From Ruminococcus sp. (lineage in GTDB: Bacteria > Bacillota > Clostridia > Oscillospirales > Ruminococcaceae), in the NCBI GenBank assembly GCA_031262225.1, contig JAISIC010000025.1:1-46170 (forward strand): a stretch of DNA of 46,170 nt, in the 5' to 3' direction. Under the pieces are notes generated by a model that saw only the letters and a program-made list of their open reading frames with translations, was not told the origin of the DNA and made no database searches. How positions within the stretch are numbered: the first letter of the stretch is position 1; every line of letters starts with the position of its first letter. A program made the position numbers and the translations under genes. This document shows positions 35,190 through 44,206 of this stretch, piece by piece.

Positions 35190-36578
35190 GTGGCGGGTAT
35201 TGGATTTGAACTCAATAAAATGCTCGAAAAAAAGAGCGTCCTGACATTCGCCGGTTACTACGCCGCATCCGCTGTGATATATGTCGGACCGACTATTTTG
35301 GGCATTGTGCTTTTGGCTGCCGTTCGCATACTCTGCGAAATAAACGGAACCTCAAAAGCCGATCAGGATATGATAATCGTTATCATCAGCTATTCGCTCA
35401 TTGCCGCGATTGCGATTAACAACCTCTTTAATCTTGTTGTAACACGCTATATTGCCGACTGTATATATAACCACAAACACAGGGATGTTCTGCCCGCGAT
35501 GTACGGCGGAATACTATTGCAGCTTGGGTTCGGCACACTCCTTTACGGCGTGTTCGTTGTCCTTTCGGGGATCGATCTCGTCACCGGCATACTTACATTC
35601 ATGATGTTTTCGCTGTTCCTTACAGCATGGACAATGATTGCGTTTTTATCGGCTGTTAAAGACTATAAGCGGATAATGCTCTATTTTGTCTTGGGTATTC
35701 TTGTTGCGATTGCCGCCGGATATCTTTTAATGCTTACAACAATGAACCCTGTTCATGCACTCTTAATAATGGTTATTATCGGCTATGGGTTTATGATAAC
35801 CGCCTATCATATAGTTTTGACGAGATATTTCAACGTTCGTTCAAACAGATTTTTCGCATTCACACACTATATCAGAAAATATCCCGCACTCGTTGTAATC
35901 GGTATTTGTGTAACTGTCGGTATGTATTTTCACATGGTTTGGATGTGGTACGGACCATACGGGGTGATCGTCGGCGGACAGCTTTACAGATCGCTTCCGA
36001 TCTATGATATTCCGGCACTCTTTGCCTTCGTTACAACCTTCTTTGCGACGATAAACTTCTCTGCACAGGTTGAGGTCAACTTCTATCCGTTTTACAGAAA
36101 CTATTTTGACCTTCTAAACGGCGAAGGAACGATAAGACAGATTGACTCGGCGGAAACTTCCCTCACAAGCACCATGTGGCGTGAACTCTCCTACCTCACC
36201 ATAAAGCAGCTTATCTTTTCCGTTTTGGTTATAGCCTTAGGTGCACAGCTCCTTGATGCTCTTGAAATTGTATATTTTGATTCCGTTTCGGAAGGCGTGT
36301 TCCAAACGCTTTGTATCGGTTACGGGCTTTATGCGGTCGGAAACAGTATCATGCTCGTGCTCCTTTATTTTTCCGACTATAAAGACGCGGCGATTTCAAC
36401 CTTTGTTTTTGCCGCCGGAACAATAATCGGTTCGATTATCTTCGATGATAACTTCGCGGTAATCGGGCTCGGTTTTACAATCGGTGCGGCATTGTTTTAC
36501 ATTACTTCGATACTTCTTTTATACAGATATACATCAAAACTGCGTTTCAAGGTTCTGACAAAAGCCGAAAACGTGTGA
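35190..36578 (+). CDS. pelG: PelG-like polysaccharide transporter (GTG start)
   Basis: A 462-residue MOP-superfamily membrane protein with about twelve hydrophobic segments. It begins MAGIGFELNKMLEKKS, the usual PelG opening. PelG moves the polymer across the cytoplasmic membrane together with PelD, PelE and PelF. The GTG start directly follows the pelF stop and is served by a strong AAAAGGAGG within the pelF 3' end. Confidence 0.92.
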   Translation: MAGIGFELNKMLEKKSVLTFAGYYAASAVIYVGPTILGIVLLAAVRILCEINGTSKADQDMIIVIISYSLIAAIAINNLFNLVVTRYIADCIYNHKHRDVLPAMYGGILLQLGFGTLLYGVFVVLSGIDLVTGILTFMMFSLFLTAWTMIAFLSAVKDYKRIMLYFVLGILVAIAAGYLLMLTTMNPVHALLIMVIIGYGFMITAYHIVLTRYFNVRSNRFFAFTHYIRKYPALVVIGICVTVGMYFHMVWMWYGPYGVIVGGQLYRSLPIYDIPALFAFVTTFFATINFSAQVEVNFYPFYRNYFDLLNGEGTIRQIDSAETSLTSTMWRELSYLTIKQLIFSVLVIALGAQLLDALEIVYFDSVSEGVFQTLCIGYGLYAVGNSIMLVLLYFSDYKDAAISTFVFAAGTIIGSIIFDDNFAVIGLGFTIGAALFYITSILLLYRYTSKLRFKVLTKAENV

Positions 36579-36584
36579 GGATAT

Positions 36585-38315
36585 ATGAAAATTAATCATC
36601 TTTGGATGCCTGCCGTCGTTTTACTTTTATTTGCAGCTGCACTTTCGCTTTTTTGGTACGGGAAAACGGCAGCAGGTCAAACTATTTATGAAACAGCGGA
36701 ATCAATTGACTACTCAGAATATCAGGATTACGAAGATATAGTCACAATGTATATGACGGTAAGCAGAGGGAACAGCGATGAACTCACCCATCTTTCTTGG
36801 GATGAGGTTAATGCACTGCCGATGTCATACTACAAAGAAAACGAAATGGAAGTGCAGTACGGCTCGGAAGCGCTTATTCAGGTTGGCGATGAAAACGGAC
36901 TTAATCAGAGAAGTTTCGGTGTCGGAATCAATATTCCGAATGCGGTGGTGACCCTTCGCGGAGATAACGCTTCCATGAAGCCGCAAAAATCTTATCGTAT
37001 TGAATTTAAAACATTCGCAGATAACTGGAACGATCAGAATATTATCTATCTCAATAAGTATTCCGAGGACGGCGTGCGGTTTCGCACCGCGCTTGCCCAA
37101 GAACTTGCGGACGTGGTTCCCGACATCACCCCTCTGGACACAACCTTTGTGCACCTTTATGTGAACGACAAGACTGTCGAGGGTGAAGATGTGTTCATTG
37201 ATTACGGGCTTTACACCCAGCTTGAACGTCCCGACAGCGACTTTTTACAGCGTGTCGGGCTTGATATGAACGGCGAACTTTATAAAGCAGAGAATTTCGA
37301 TTTTTCGCGTCATCCCGAAACGATAAAGCTGACTTCCGATCCGGATTACAGTTTTGAAGCTTTTGAAAGTCTGCTTGAAAATAAGGGTGACAACGAAGAC
37401 CACAGCGACCTGATAAATATGCTTGATGCAGTGAATGCTCCCGATGCCGACATTGAACAGATACTCAGACAGTATTTTGACGAGGAGAATTACTACAACT
37501 TTTTAGCACTTCAAATCCTTTTAGGCAACGCCTCCGAAGCCACTCGCGGTTATCTGCTCTACAGTCCGTCTGACGACGGGAAATTCCGGTTTTTAATGTG
37601 GGATACCGACCATATCCTTTATAATACCGAAGAGGAACTGATAAACCGCAAATATGACATACGGCGTGAAGCTATAGAGATGACAACCGGGGTTCTGCCC
37701 TACTACAATAACAAACTTCACAAAATGGTTTTGACAAACGAGAACTGTCTTAAAAAGCTCACACAAAAACTTGACGAACTTACTCCGATTGTTTATGATA
37801 ATGTGCGGCTCTTTTCGATGGAATATTCCGCGTCAATAAAGCCGCTCTGCTTTATACGCCCCGATATTACGAGTATGCCGCTGTCAGCGGAAAATTATGA
37901 TGTTATATCAAACAGGCTTAATAACGAAATAAGCGATAATGCCAACCGATTCAGGGCGGAGATTAAAAGACCGTCTCCGTTCAAGATTGTATCAATAGAA
38001 GCCGGAGAGAAGCTTGTAATTGACTGGGAAGATGCGATAACGTCAACGGATGAAAGCATCAGCTATCATTTTATTGTTGCAAAACGATATACCCTTTTGC
38101 AGGACATTTACAATGAAGAGGGATTGACTGAAAGTCTGTTTGAGTGCGATATACTTGAACCCGGGCAGTATTTTATCAGCATAACCGCCTCCGATCCGAC
38201 GGGAAACACCCGTAAACTCAATTCATACTACGAAGATATTTTTGATTCGCGTCATGCCGGGATATTCTGCTTTTATGTTAATCTCGACGGCAGCGTTTCA
38301 TGGCAGACTTTATGA
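36585..38315 (+). CDS. CotH-family secreted kinase-like protein 1
   Basis: A 576-residue protein with an N-terminal signal anchor (about 5-25). The CotH domain (about 50-430) has LRGDNAS (124-130) and KSYRI with Lys135, the region binding ATP. A metal site D340-x-D342 lies in FLMWDTDHILYN. A C-terminal Ig-like segment ends ISITASDPTGN. B. subtilis CotH phosphorylates spore-coat proteins on the outside of the cell. Here RGNSS is altered to RGDNAS while Lys and DxD remain. Divergence from the next gene suggests different substrates. It starts six bases after pelG. Confidence 0.83.
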   Translation: MKINHLWMPAVVLLLFAAALSLFWYGKTAAGQTIYETAESIDYSEYQDYEDIVTMYMTVSRGNSDELTHLSWDEVNALPMSYYKENEMEVQYGSEALIQVGDENGLNQRSFGVGINIPNAVVTLRGDNASMKPQKSYRIEFKTFADNWNDQNIIYLNKYSEDGVRFRTALAQELADVVPDITPLDTTFVHLYVNDKTVEGEDVFIDYGLYTQLERPDSDFLQRVGLDMNGELYKAENFDFSRHPETIKLTSDPDYSFEAFESLLENKGDNEDHSDLINMLDAVNAPDADIEQILRQYFDEENYYNFLALQILLGNASEATRGYLLYSPSDDGKFRFLMWDTDHILYNTEEELINRKYDIRREAIEMTTGVLPYYNNKLHKMVLTNENCLKKLTQKLDELTPIVYDNVRLFSMEYSASIKPLCFIRPDITSMPLSAENYDVISNRLNNEISDNANRFRAEIKRPSPFKIVSIEAGEKLVIDWEDAITSTDESISYHFIVAKRYTLLQDIYNEEGLTESLFECDILEPGQYFISITASDPTGNTRKLNSYYEDIFDSRHAGIFCFYVNLDGSVSWQTL

Positions 38316-40138
38316 AAAAATTCAAATTTCGTATCGTAATAGCATTCATTCTTCCGATAATATTGCTTATCGGTGTGTTTGCTTTAAGCTTTTTTCAGCT
38401 AAGGCTTACCGCCGATACAGTAAATCCTGTTCCTGTTGTGACCGAACCGATGAAAATAAAACTGCCGACCGCTTCGCCCGAAGAAATCGCGGAGGACGAC
38501 AAAGGCGTTTACACCCGCGACGGATACGGCGACGACACATCGGTTATAACTATGTACCTCACGGCAAGGCGGGGTAATGAAGCCGAAAATAGCGACAATG
38601 AATTTGACGAGCTTGCACGCCATTCAAAGCTTGAATATATCAGCGACGGAACAGACCCTCACCGCACCGAATGCATAATCCAAGAGGGGGACGAAAACGG
38701 ACCGAAAGAGGGCTATTACGGTTACGGTGTAACCGCCCCCAACGCAACTGTTTCAATACGAGGAAATTCCTCATCAACTGCATTGCTCAAATCCTATAAG
38801 ATTACCCTTCATGACGGTGCAAAACCGTGGCGTTCTCAGACTGTCATTAATCTTAATAAGCACGCTCGCGAAATGTGGGGATTTTCTCAGAAACTCACCT
38901 GCGATATTGTAAAAACTATTCCGGGAATGTTTTCGCTCCGGACACAGTTTGTACATCTTTATGTTAAGGACGAAACGACAGGGGAGGAAAACCCGCAGTT
39001 TGTTGATTACGGACTTTTCACCCAGCTTGAACAGCCCAATGTTTCATATCTTAAAAACCACGGACTTGATGAAAACGGAGAGTTTTATAAGGCTGAATAT
39101 TTTGAATTTAATGATCTTTACGGCGACTTGAAGCTTGTCACCGACCCGCTTTATAAAGAAGTCGCGTTCGGCAATGTTATCGAAAACAAGGGCAGGGATA
39201 ACGACCACACTAATCTGATTAACATGGTCAACGACATTAACGATTATACCATTCCGATTTCCGAAACGCTTGAGCGTTATTTTGATGAAGATAACATGAT
39301 GAAGTGGATGGCATCGCAGATACTGCTCGGCAATACCGATGTCATAAACCGAAACTATCTGCTTTACAGCCCGCCAAATAGTGATAAATTCTATTTTATA
39401 ATCTATGACTGCGATGGTATTTTAAGCCTTAACACCGATAATGTAGCTCTTTACAACGACCCCACTGCACAATCGCTTAAAGAAAGAAGGCAGTATCAGT
39501 TCGGTATCACAAATTTTTTCGGCGTAACGCTTTACGAGCGGGTTTTCACACAAAAAGAATATGTGAAGAAACTTTCAGATATGGTTGAATGGATGCGTGC
39601 CGAATATATCACCAACGAACGTGTTTACGGGCTTGCAAAGGAATACGCTGCAATCTGTAAACCATTTAGGAGCCGCGAGCCGGAAACTATACTCTTTTCC
39701 GAACAGAGGATGTCTTTTTACGACACGACAATTGACCTCATACCGTCACTTTTAGACGAAACCGTCGAGGCCTTCCACGACAGCATCAGCGGCTTAACTC
39801 CGTTTTTTATAATTCTTCCGCAGGTAACGGAAGACGGAACTCTTTTCGCATGGGTTGCCGCTCATAACTACGCAGGGCTTGCAGTTAAATATGATCTTGC
39901 CGTTACAAGAGACGTTTTAGCTACAGATATTGTGTTTGAGGAAAAAGATTTGTCGGGTGTTCGTTATACATATGAAAATTCACTTCCGCCCGGCGACTAC
40001 TATATAAGGATGTCAGCCTCAGACGCTGCGGGACATTTCACATATGCCAATGAATATGTAACAGATGATGCAACAACTAAATATTATGGCGTGATTGCAT
40101 TTACAGTAAAGCGCGATGGTTCAATAATCTATACATAG
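38312..40138 (+). CDS. CotH-family secreted kinase-like protein 2
   Basis: A 608-residue paralogue of the preceding gene. It has a signal anchor (about 8-30), the motif IRGNSSST (149-156), Lys160 in KSYKI, D366-x-D368 in YDCDGIL, and a similar C-terminal Ig-like end (MSASDAAGH). Both proteins share a TMYMT/TMYLT block followed by RGN. The ATG at 38312 overlaps the previous stop as ATGA; an ATG 12 bases upstream is in frame, and neither has a clear Shine-Dalgarno. A tandem duplication with divergence explains the pair. Confidence 0.83.
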   Translation: MKKFKFRIVIAFILPIILLIGVFALSFFQLRLTADTVNPVPVVTEPMKIKLPTASPEEIAEDDKGVYTRDGYGDDTSVITMYLTARRGNEAENSDNEFDELARHSKLEYISDGTDPHRTECIIQEGDENGPKEGYYGYGVTAPNATVSIRGNSSSTALLKSYKITLHDGAKPWRSQTVINLNKHAREMWGFSQKLTCDIVKTIPGMFSLRTQFVHLYVKDETTGEENPQFVDYGLFTQLEQPNVSYLKNHGLDENGEFYKAEYFEFNDLYGDLKLVTDPLYKEVAFGNVIENKGRDNDHTNLINMVNDINDYTIPISETLERYFDEDNMMKWMASQILLGNTDVINRNYLLYSPPNSDKFYFIIYDCDGILSLNTDNVALYNDPTAQSLKERRQYQFGITNFFGVTLYERVFTQKEYVKKLSDMVEWMRAEYITNERVYGLAKEYAAICKPFRSREPETILFSEQRMSFYDTTIDLIPSLLDETVEAFHDSISGLTPFFIILPQVTEDGTLFAWVAAHNYAGLAVKYDLAVTRDVLATDIVFEEKDLSGVRYTYENSLPPGDYYIRMSASDAAGHFTYANEYVTDDATTKYYGVIAFTVKRDGSIIYT

Positions 40139-40146
40139 GAGAGTTA

Positions 40147-40908
40147 ATGAATCCGATAAAGAAAATACGCGAATTCATACAGTCAGACATTCCGCCGGGG
40201 AGATACCGTCATGAGCAAAAATATCTTCTTGACGCCACCCAGACAGAGCTTTTGCGGCGAAGATTGCTGCCTGTGATAAAACCCGATAAGAATGCAGGCG
40301 AATCGGGGGTATATAAAATCGGAAGCCTTTATTTTGACGACATTTGGCGGCGGTCTTATACACAAAAGCTGATGGGAACGTCAAGGCGGGCAAAGTATCG
40401 TATTCGTGCTTATAACGATGACGATTCGTTTATACGCTTGGAACGAAAGAGCAAGTTTGATAAACTTATCTGCAAGCAGTCGGAAGCGATAACACGTCAG
40501 GAGTACGACAAGATCTTATCGGGTGATTATGAATTTTTATTTGCCTCCGATAAACCGTTTTTAAAGGAATTTTACTTTGAATGTAGGTCAAATATAATGC
40601 GTCCGCGTGTTATTGTCGATTACGACCGCGAACCGTATGTTTATTCCGGCGGCGACGTGCGGATAACCTTTGACATGAACCTTCGTGCCGGAACAAACGG
40701 ATATGACCTTTTTGACCCCGACCGCCCGGTGTCATACTGCCTTGACAGACGTCAAACTATCTTAGAGGTTAAATTCACCGAATTTTTACCGCGATTTATC
40801 GGCGAAGCTTTAAGTGAAGTCGATGCTGCATATACATCACAGTCAAAATATGTCATGTGCTGTGAAAAATACAATACAGCCGAGGCGGAAGATTCGTCTT
40901 GGGAATAA
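40147..40908 (+). CDS. VTC-domain polyphosphate polymerase-like protein
   Basis: A 253-residue protein of the triphosphate-tunnel fold related to yeast Vtc4, which makes polyphosphate from ATP. The basic tunnel residues are visible in order: YRHEQKYLL, RRAKYRIRAY, RLERKSKFDKLICK, ILEVKFTEFLPRF and SQSKYVMCCE. There is no SPX domain and no transmembrane helix of its own. It may work with the neighbouring DUF4956 membrane protein, a recurrent partner. It has a good AGGAGAG ribosome binding site. The product could be polyphosphate exported through that partner, which is inferred. Confidence 0.87.
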   Translation: MNPIKKIREFIQSDIPPGRYRHEQKYLLDATQTELLRRRLLPVIKPDKNAGESGVYKIGSLYFDDIWRRSYTQKLMGTSRRAKYRIRAYNDDDSFIRLERKSKFDKLICKQSEAITRQEYDKILSGDYEFLFASDKPFLKEFYFECRSNIMRPRVIVDYDREPYVYSGGDVRITFDMNLRAGTNGYDLFDPDRPVSYCLDRRQTILEVKFTEFLPRFIGEALSEVDAAYTSQSKYVMCCEKYNTAEAEDSSWE

Positions 40909-40918
40909 AGGAGCTGCC

Positions 40919-41617
40919 ATGCAACAGGATGCTTTAAGCATAAATGATGTTATTAAAAATTCCCTTCTTGAATCGGGAATATTCCAGAACACCCTTACCG
41001 TTGACAGCGTTGTCGGTATCATCATCGCCCTCATCGCTTCGATGCTTTTGGGATTTTACATAAGCATTATCTATAAGGTTACATATCGCGGTGTTGTATA
41101 TTCCCAAACCTTTTCAATGTCTTTAATCGGAATGACGGTGCTCACCTGTATGGTTACCCTTGCGATAAGCACAAATGTTGTGCTCTCGCTCGGTATGGTC
41201 GGTGCTTTGTCAATTGTACGTTTCAGAACAGCTGTTAAGGAGCCATTCGACCTTATGTTCATGTTCTGGGCGATTACAACCGGCATCGCGGCGGGTGCGA
41301 AGATGTTCCTGCTTGTTTGTATCGGTGCGGCAGTAGTTACGATTTTTGTATTCATCATGAGTGCGAAGGTCGTAAACTCAAAGGTTTATATTGCTGTAAT
41401 CCGCTTTTCGGGATCAGCTGCGGAGGATGAGATATATCGTATAATGAGCAAGGAACGCTATACGGTAAAATCCCGCACATCAAGGAAGGAGGACACCGAG
41501 CTTGCCCTTGAAGTAAGAATCGCTAAAAACAAAACCCTTTTTGCCGAGAAAATCAAGAACCTTGAGGGAGTTTCGGAACTGACTCTCGTGCAGTATAACG
41601 GAGAATATTATGGATAA
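40919..41617 (+). CDS. DUF4956-like membrane protein
   Basis: A 232-residue protein with about four transmembrane segments (about 27-50, 64-90, 112-135 and 137-152) and a soluble C-terminal alpha/beta domain. The conserved-looking core GMVGALSIVRFRTAVKEP links helices. I assign DUF4956 from this core and from its location after a VTC gene. AAAGGAG at 40907-40913 fixes the start at 40919; a longer in-frame reading would run back into the VTC gene. It may form the membrane part of a polyphosphate-handling unit. No function is established that I know of. Confidence 0.75.
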   Translation: MQQDALSINDVIKNSLLESGIFQNTLTVDSVVGIIIALIASMLLGFYISIIYKVTYRGVVYSQTFSMSLIGMTVLTCMVTLAISTNVVLSLGMVGALSIVRFRTAVKEPFDLMFMFWAITTGIAAGAKMFLLVCIGAAVVTIFVFIMSAKVVNSKVYIAVIRFSGSAAEDEIYRIMSKERYTVKSRTSRKEDTELALEVRIAKNKTLFAEKIKNLEGVSELTLVQYNGEYYG

Positions 41618-42848
41618 AAGAACACCGAAATTACGGCGTGTAACATTCACACTCGTTCTTGTTACAGCGATTTTAATTGTGGTTGCGGCACTTTTCTCGA
41701 TAATCGCAAACGGCGGAAAAACTGTTTTTTACATTAAGCCGACCGAAATCCGTCCTCTTGATAATCCTTATATGGGATATGCTTCAACGAACCCGGAAAC
41801 CGCTTCCGATCTGACCTATGTTGAAGTCACATGGGCGGAGCTTGAACCGGTTGAGGGCGACCTTGATTTTGAAGGAATTGAAGAGAAATATAACTTTAAT
41901 ATGCTCCGTGCGGCAGGCAAACGAATTGTCTTCAAACTCATAAGCGACCGCCCGACCGACACCGACCATATCGATATACCGGAGTGGCTTTATGACAGGA
42001 CGACGGGCGAACATTATGATAATGAAACGGGTAAAGGTTTTTCCCCCGATTATTCGAATTTGAATTTCATGCGGACCCATGAGCGGACAATTACCGCACT
42101 CGGAAAAAAGTACGGCGGCGACGACTTTTTCGCGTTCATAGAAATCGGCTCGGTGGGGCACGACGGCAATTTTAAGGTTTCCGACGAAATTGATATTACA
42201 ATTGACAGATATCTTCTTGAGAACTATATTGAAGACTATATCAACAGCTTTAAAAATTCAGTGCTCTTAACACCGGGAGAGGGTTATTTCACCGAAGAAT
42301 ACGGACTGGGCGAATATAATCCCGACATCGCGGACGGATTTGACGGATTTACCCCGGGTAAGGTTTTCGGTGCACATATTCATGATGATTCGGATTATAC
42401 CGCAGCGACCATGAACATAGGACTGTCTTACCTCGTTTCGGACAGCCGTCCTTCCGACGTTGTGCTCTCAAATGTCGGGTATGTACTTAAAGTTACGGAA
42501 GCCTTCGCATGGGCAGACGACGAAACGCAAAGCGTATCCGTCAATATGACCTTTGCAAACAGCGGCAATGCGGCGTTCCCTACAGACAAAGAGCCCGTTT
42601 TATATGTTGTAAACTCACGCGGAAATATCCTTGTTAAGTTCCCTCTGGAACTGAATTTAAGCAGTATAAAACCGGGGACACAGGCAAGCGTCGAGGAGAC
42701 GATTGTGCTGTCATCATTTAAAAACGAACGGTCTTTCCGCCTTTGTGTCGGTGTTCAAGACGCCTTAACAGATGAGCCGAACGTCGTTTTTGCCATGGAG
42801 AATGAAATAGTTCCGTTTGTCTATAACTTCGGCAACGTAATATTGTAG
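41610..42848 (+). CDS. DUF4832-like membrane-anchored protein
   Basis: A 412-residue protein with one N-terminal transmembrane helix (about 12-34). The barrel-like domain (about 48-285) includes VEVTWAELEPVEGDLDF, a stretch like that of TIM-barrel glycosidases. A C-terminal beta-sandwich follows (about 290-410). It is related to the second gene of the operon but shorter. At the aligned position of Glu172 in that protein it has Asn187 (SVGHDGNF), so the two may not share chemistry. It overlaps the DUF4956 gene by eight bases and is the last gene of the packed run. Confidence 0.62.
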   Translation: MDKRTPKLRRVTFTLVLVTAILIVVAALFSIIANGGKTVFYIKPTEIRPLDNPYMGYASTNPETASDLTYVEVTWAELEPVEGDLDFEGIEEKYNFNMLRAAGKRIVFKLISDRPTDTDHIDIPEWLYDRTTGEHYDNETGKGFSPDYSNLNFMRTHERTITALGKKYGGDDFFAFIEIGSVGHDGNFKVSDEIDITIDRYLLENYIEDYINSFKNSVLLTPGEGYFTEEYGLGEYNPDIADGFDGFTPGKVFGAHIHDDSDYTAATMNIGLSYLVSDSRPSDVVLSNVGYVLKVTEAFAWADDETQSVSVNMTFANSGNAAFPTDKEPVLYVVNSRGNILVKFPLELNLSSIKPGTQASVEETIVLSSFKNERSFRLCVGVQDALTDEPNVVFAMENEIVPFVYNFGNVIL

Positions 42849-42865
42849 AAATTGCACTTTACCCT

Positions 42866-42894
42866 TGACAACATATTAAATTTGTGATACTATA
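42866..42894 (+). promoter_or_regulatory. Promoter of the endonuclease IV-like gene
   Basis: TTGACA (42866-42871) and TACTAT (42889-42894) are spaced by 17 bases, 30 bases above the next ATG. It marks the break between the Pel-type operon and the housekeeping genes. No terminator is visible in the 17 bases before it. Confidence 0.65.
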
Positions 42895-42923
42895 AAGGAG
42901 AATTAAACTAAAAGGATATAAAA

Positions 42924-43775
42924 ATGATCAGGTTCGGCACAGCCGGAGTTGGCGACAGCTTCTCCGAAATGGGTTATAAAAAAACGGTTCAAACCGGCGA
43001 TTATCTTGTCGCTTTCGGTTTGAACCATTTTGAGTACCAGTCAGGACAAGGCGTTAGGGTGACAGAGGCTTCGGGCAACGCTTTAGGTGAGGTACTGAAA
43101 GCTAAGGGTATCACCGTTTCACTCCATGCCCCCTACTATATATCCCTGTCAAGCACCGAAGAGGATAAACGGCTTGGCTCTCTCCGTTATATTTTAGAAT
43201 CGGCAAAGGCTGTGAAGTCTTTGGGAGGAACACGGATTATTATCCACAGCGGCTCTTGTGCAAAGATCACGAGGGAAGAGGCTTTGAGCCTTGCCTCCGA
43301 CACACTTTTGCTTGCAAAGAAGGCTTTAGCCGATAATGGCTATGACGATGTTATCTGCTGCCCCGAAACGATGGGGAAGTTTAATCAGCTCGGAACCCTC
43401 GATGAAGTCATATCGCTATGTTCCCTTGATGAAAGCTTCATCCCCTGCATAGATTTCGGGCACCTTAACGCTCGAACGGTCGGCGGAATTAAAACAAAAG
43501 CAGATTATGAAAATATTTTGGATACGATTAAGAACCGCCTCGGGCAGTATCGGTACGAAAATTTTCATTCTCATTTTTCAAAAATTATGTACACCGAAAA
43601 GGGCGGCGAAAAAAAGCACCTAACCTTTTCGGATAACGAATACGGACCGAATTACGAGCCTCTGCTGGATATAATACATGAGCGAGGGCTCACTCCCGTT
43701 ATCGTCTGCGAAAGCGACGGCACACAAGCCGAAGATGCGGCAAAAATGAAAGGATACTTCGAGGGATTATCATGA
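42924..43775 (+). CDS. Endonuclease IV-like TIM-barrel protein (AP endonuclease 2 family)
   Basis: A 283-residue protein with the xylose isomerase-like/endonuclease IV barrel. Apparent metal ligands follow the Nfo order: His in LHAPYYISL and IIHSG, Glu in PETMGK, Asp and His in IDFGHLNAR, His in FHSHFSK and KKHLTF, and Glu in VICESDG. Endonuclease IV cuts the backbone at abasic sites; the related sugar-phosphate isomerases share the fold, so activity is not certain. AAAGGA lies eight bases upstream of the ATG. It overlaps aroQ by four bases. Confidence 0.8.
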   Translation: MIRFGTAGVGDSFSEMGYKKTVQTGDYLVAFGLNHFEYQSGQGVRVTEASGNALGEVLKAKGITVSLHAPYYISLSSTEEDKRLGSLRYILESAKAVKSLGGTRIIIHSGSCAKITREEALSLASDTLLLAKKALADNGYDDVICCPETMGKFNQLGTLDEVISLCSLDESFIPCIDFGHLNARTVGGIKTKADYENILDTIKNRLGQYRYENFHSHFSKIMYTEKGGEKKHLTFSDNEYGPNYEPLLDIIHERGLTPVIVCESDGTQAEDAAKMKGYFEGLS

Positions 43776-44206
43776 ATGTTTTAGTTATTAACGGACCGAA
43801 TCTCAATCTCACAGGGGAACGCAATCCCGCCCAATACGGCAGCGAAAACTATCAAACCTTGGTCGAATATATTAAAAGTGAAGCTGCGAAGATAGGATAT
43901 GTCGAATGTGAAGTGATTCAGACAAATCACGAGGGCGAGATTATCGACAAGCTTCATGCCGCACGAAACGAGTTTTCGGGTGTTATCATCAACGCCGGGG
44001 CATACACACACTATTCTTACGCGATTACGGATGCAATTGAAGCTATAAAAATCCCGGTTATAGAAGTCCATCTTTCAAATATCCATGCCCGCGAGGAATT
44101 TCGCCGCAAATCGGTTATAGCTCCCGCCTGCAAAGGTTCGATCGCCGGCTTCGGCAAGGTAAGCTACAAGGCGGCACTTGTTGCATTGGCAGGAATAATT
44201 GCATGA
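43772..44206 (+). CDS. aroQ: Type II 3-dehydroquinate dehydratase
   Basis: Third step of the shikimate pathway, producing 3-dehydroshikimate. The 144-residue length is standard. Motifs: NGPNLNLTGERNPAQYG with the catalytic Arg and Tyr, QTNHEGEIID, INAGAYTHYSYAI and EVHLSNIHAREEFR with the catalytic His. It overlaps both neighbours by four bases, a common clostridial arrangement with an aminopeptidase gene and efp downstream. Confidence 0.96.
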   Translation: MNVLVINGPNLNLTGERNPAQYGSENYQTLVEYIKSEAAKIGYVECEVIQTNHEGEIIDKLHAARNEFSGVIINAGAYTHYSYAITDAIEAIKIPVIEVHLSNIHAREEFRRKSVIAPACKGSIAGFGKVSYKAALVALAGIIA

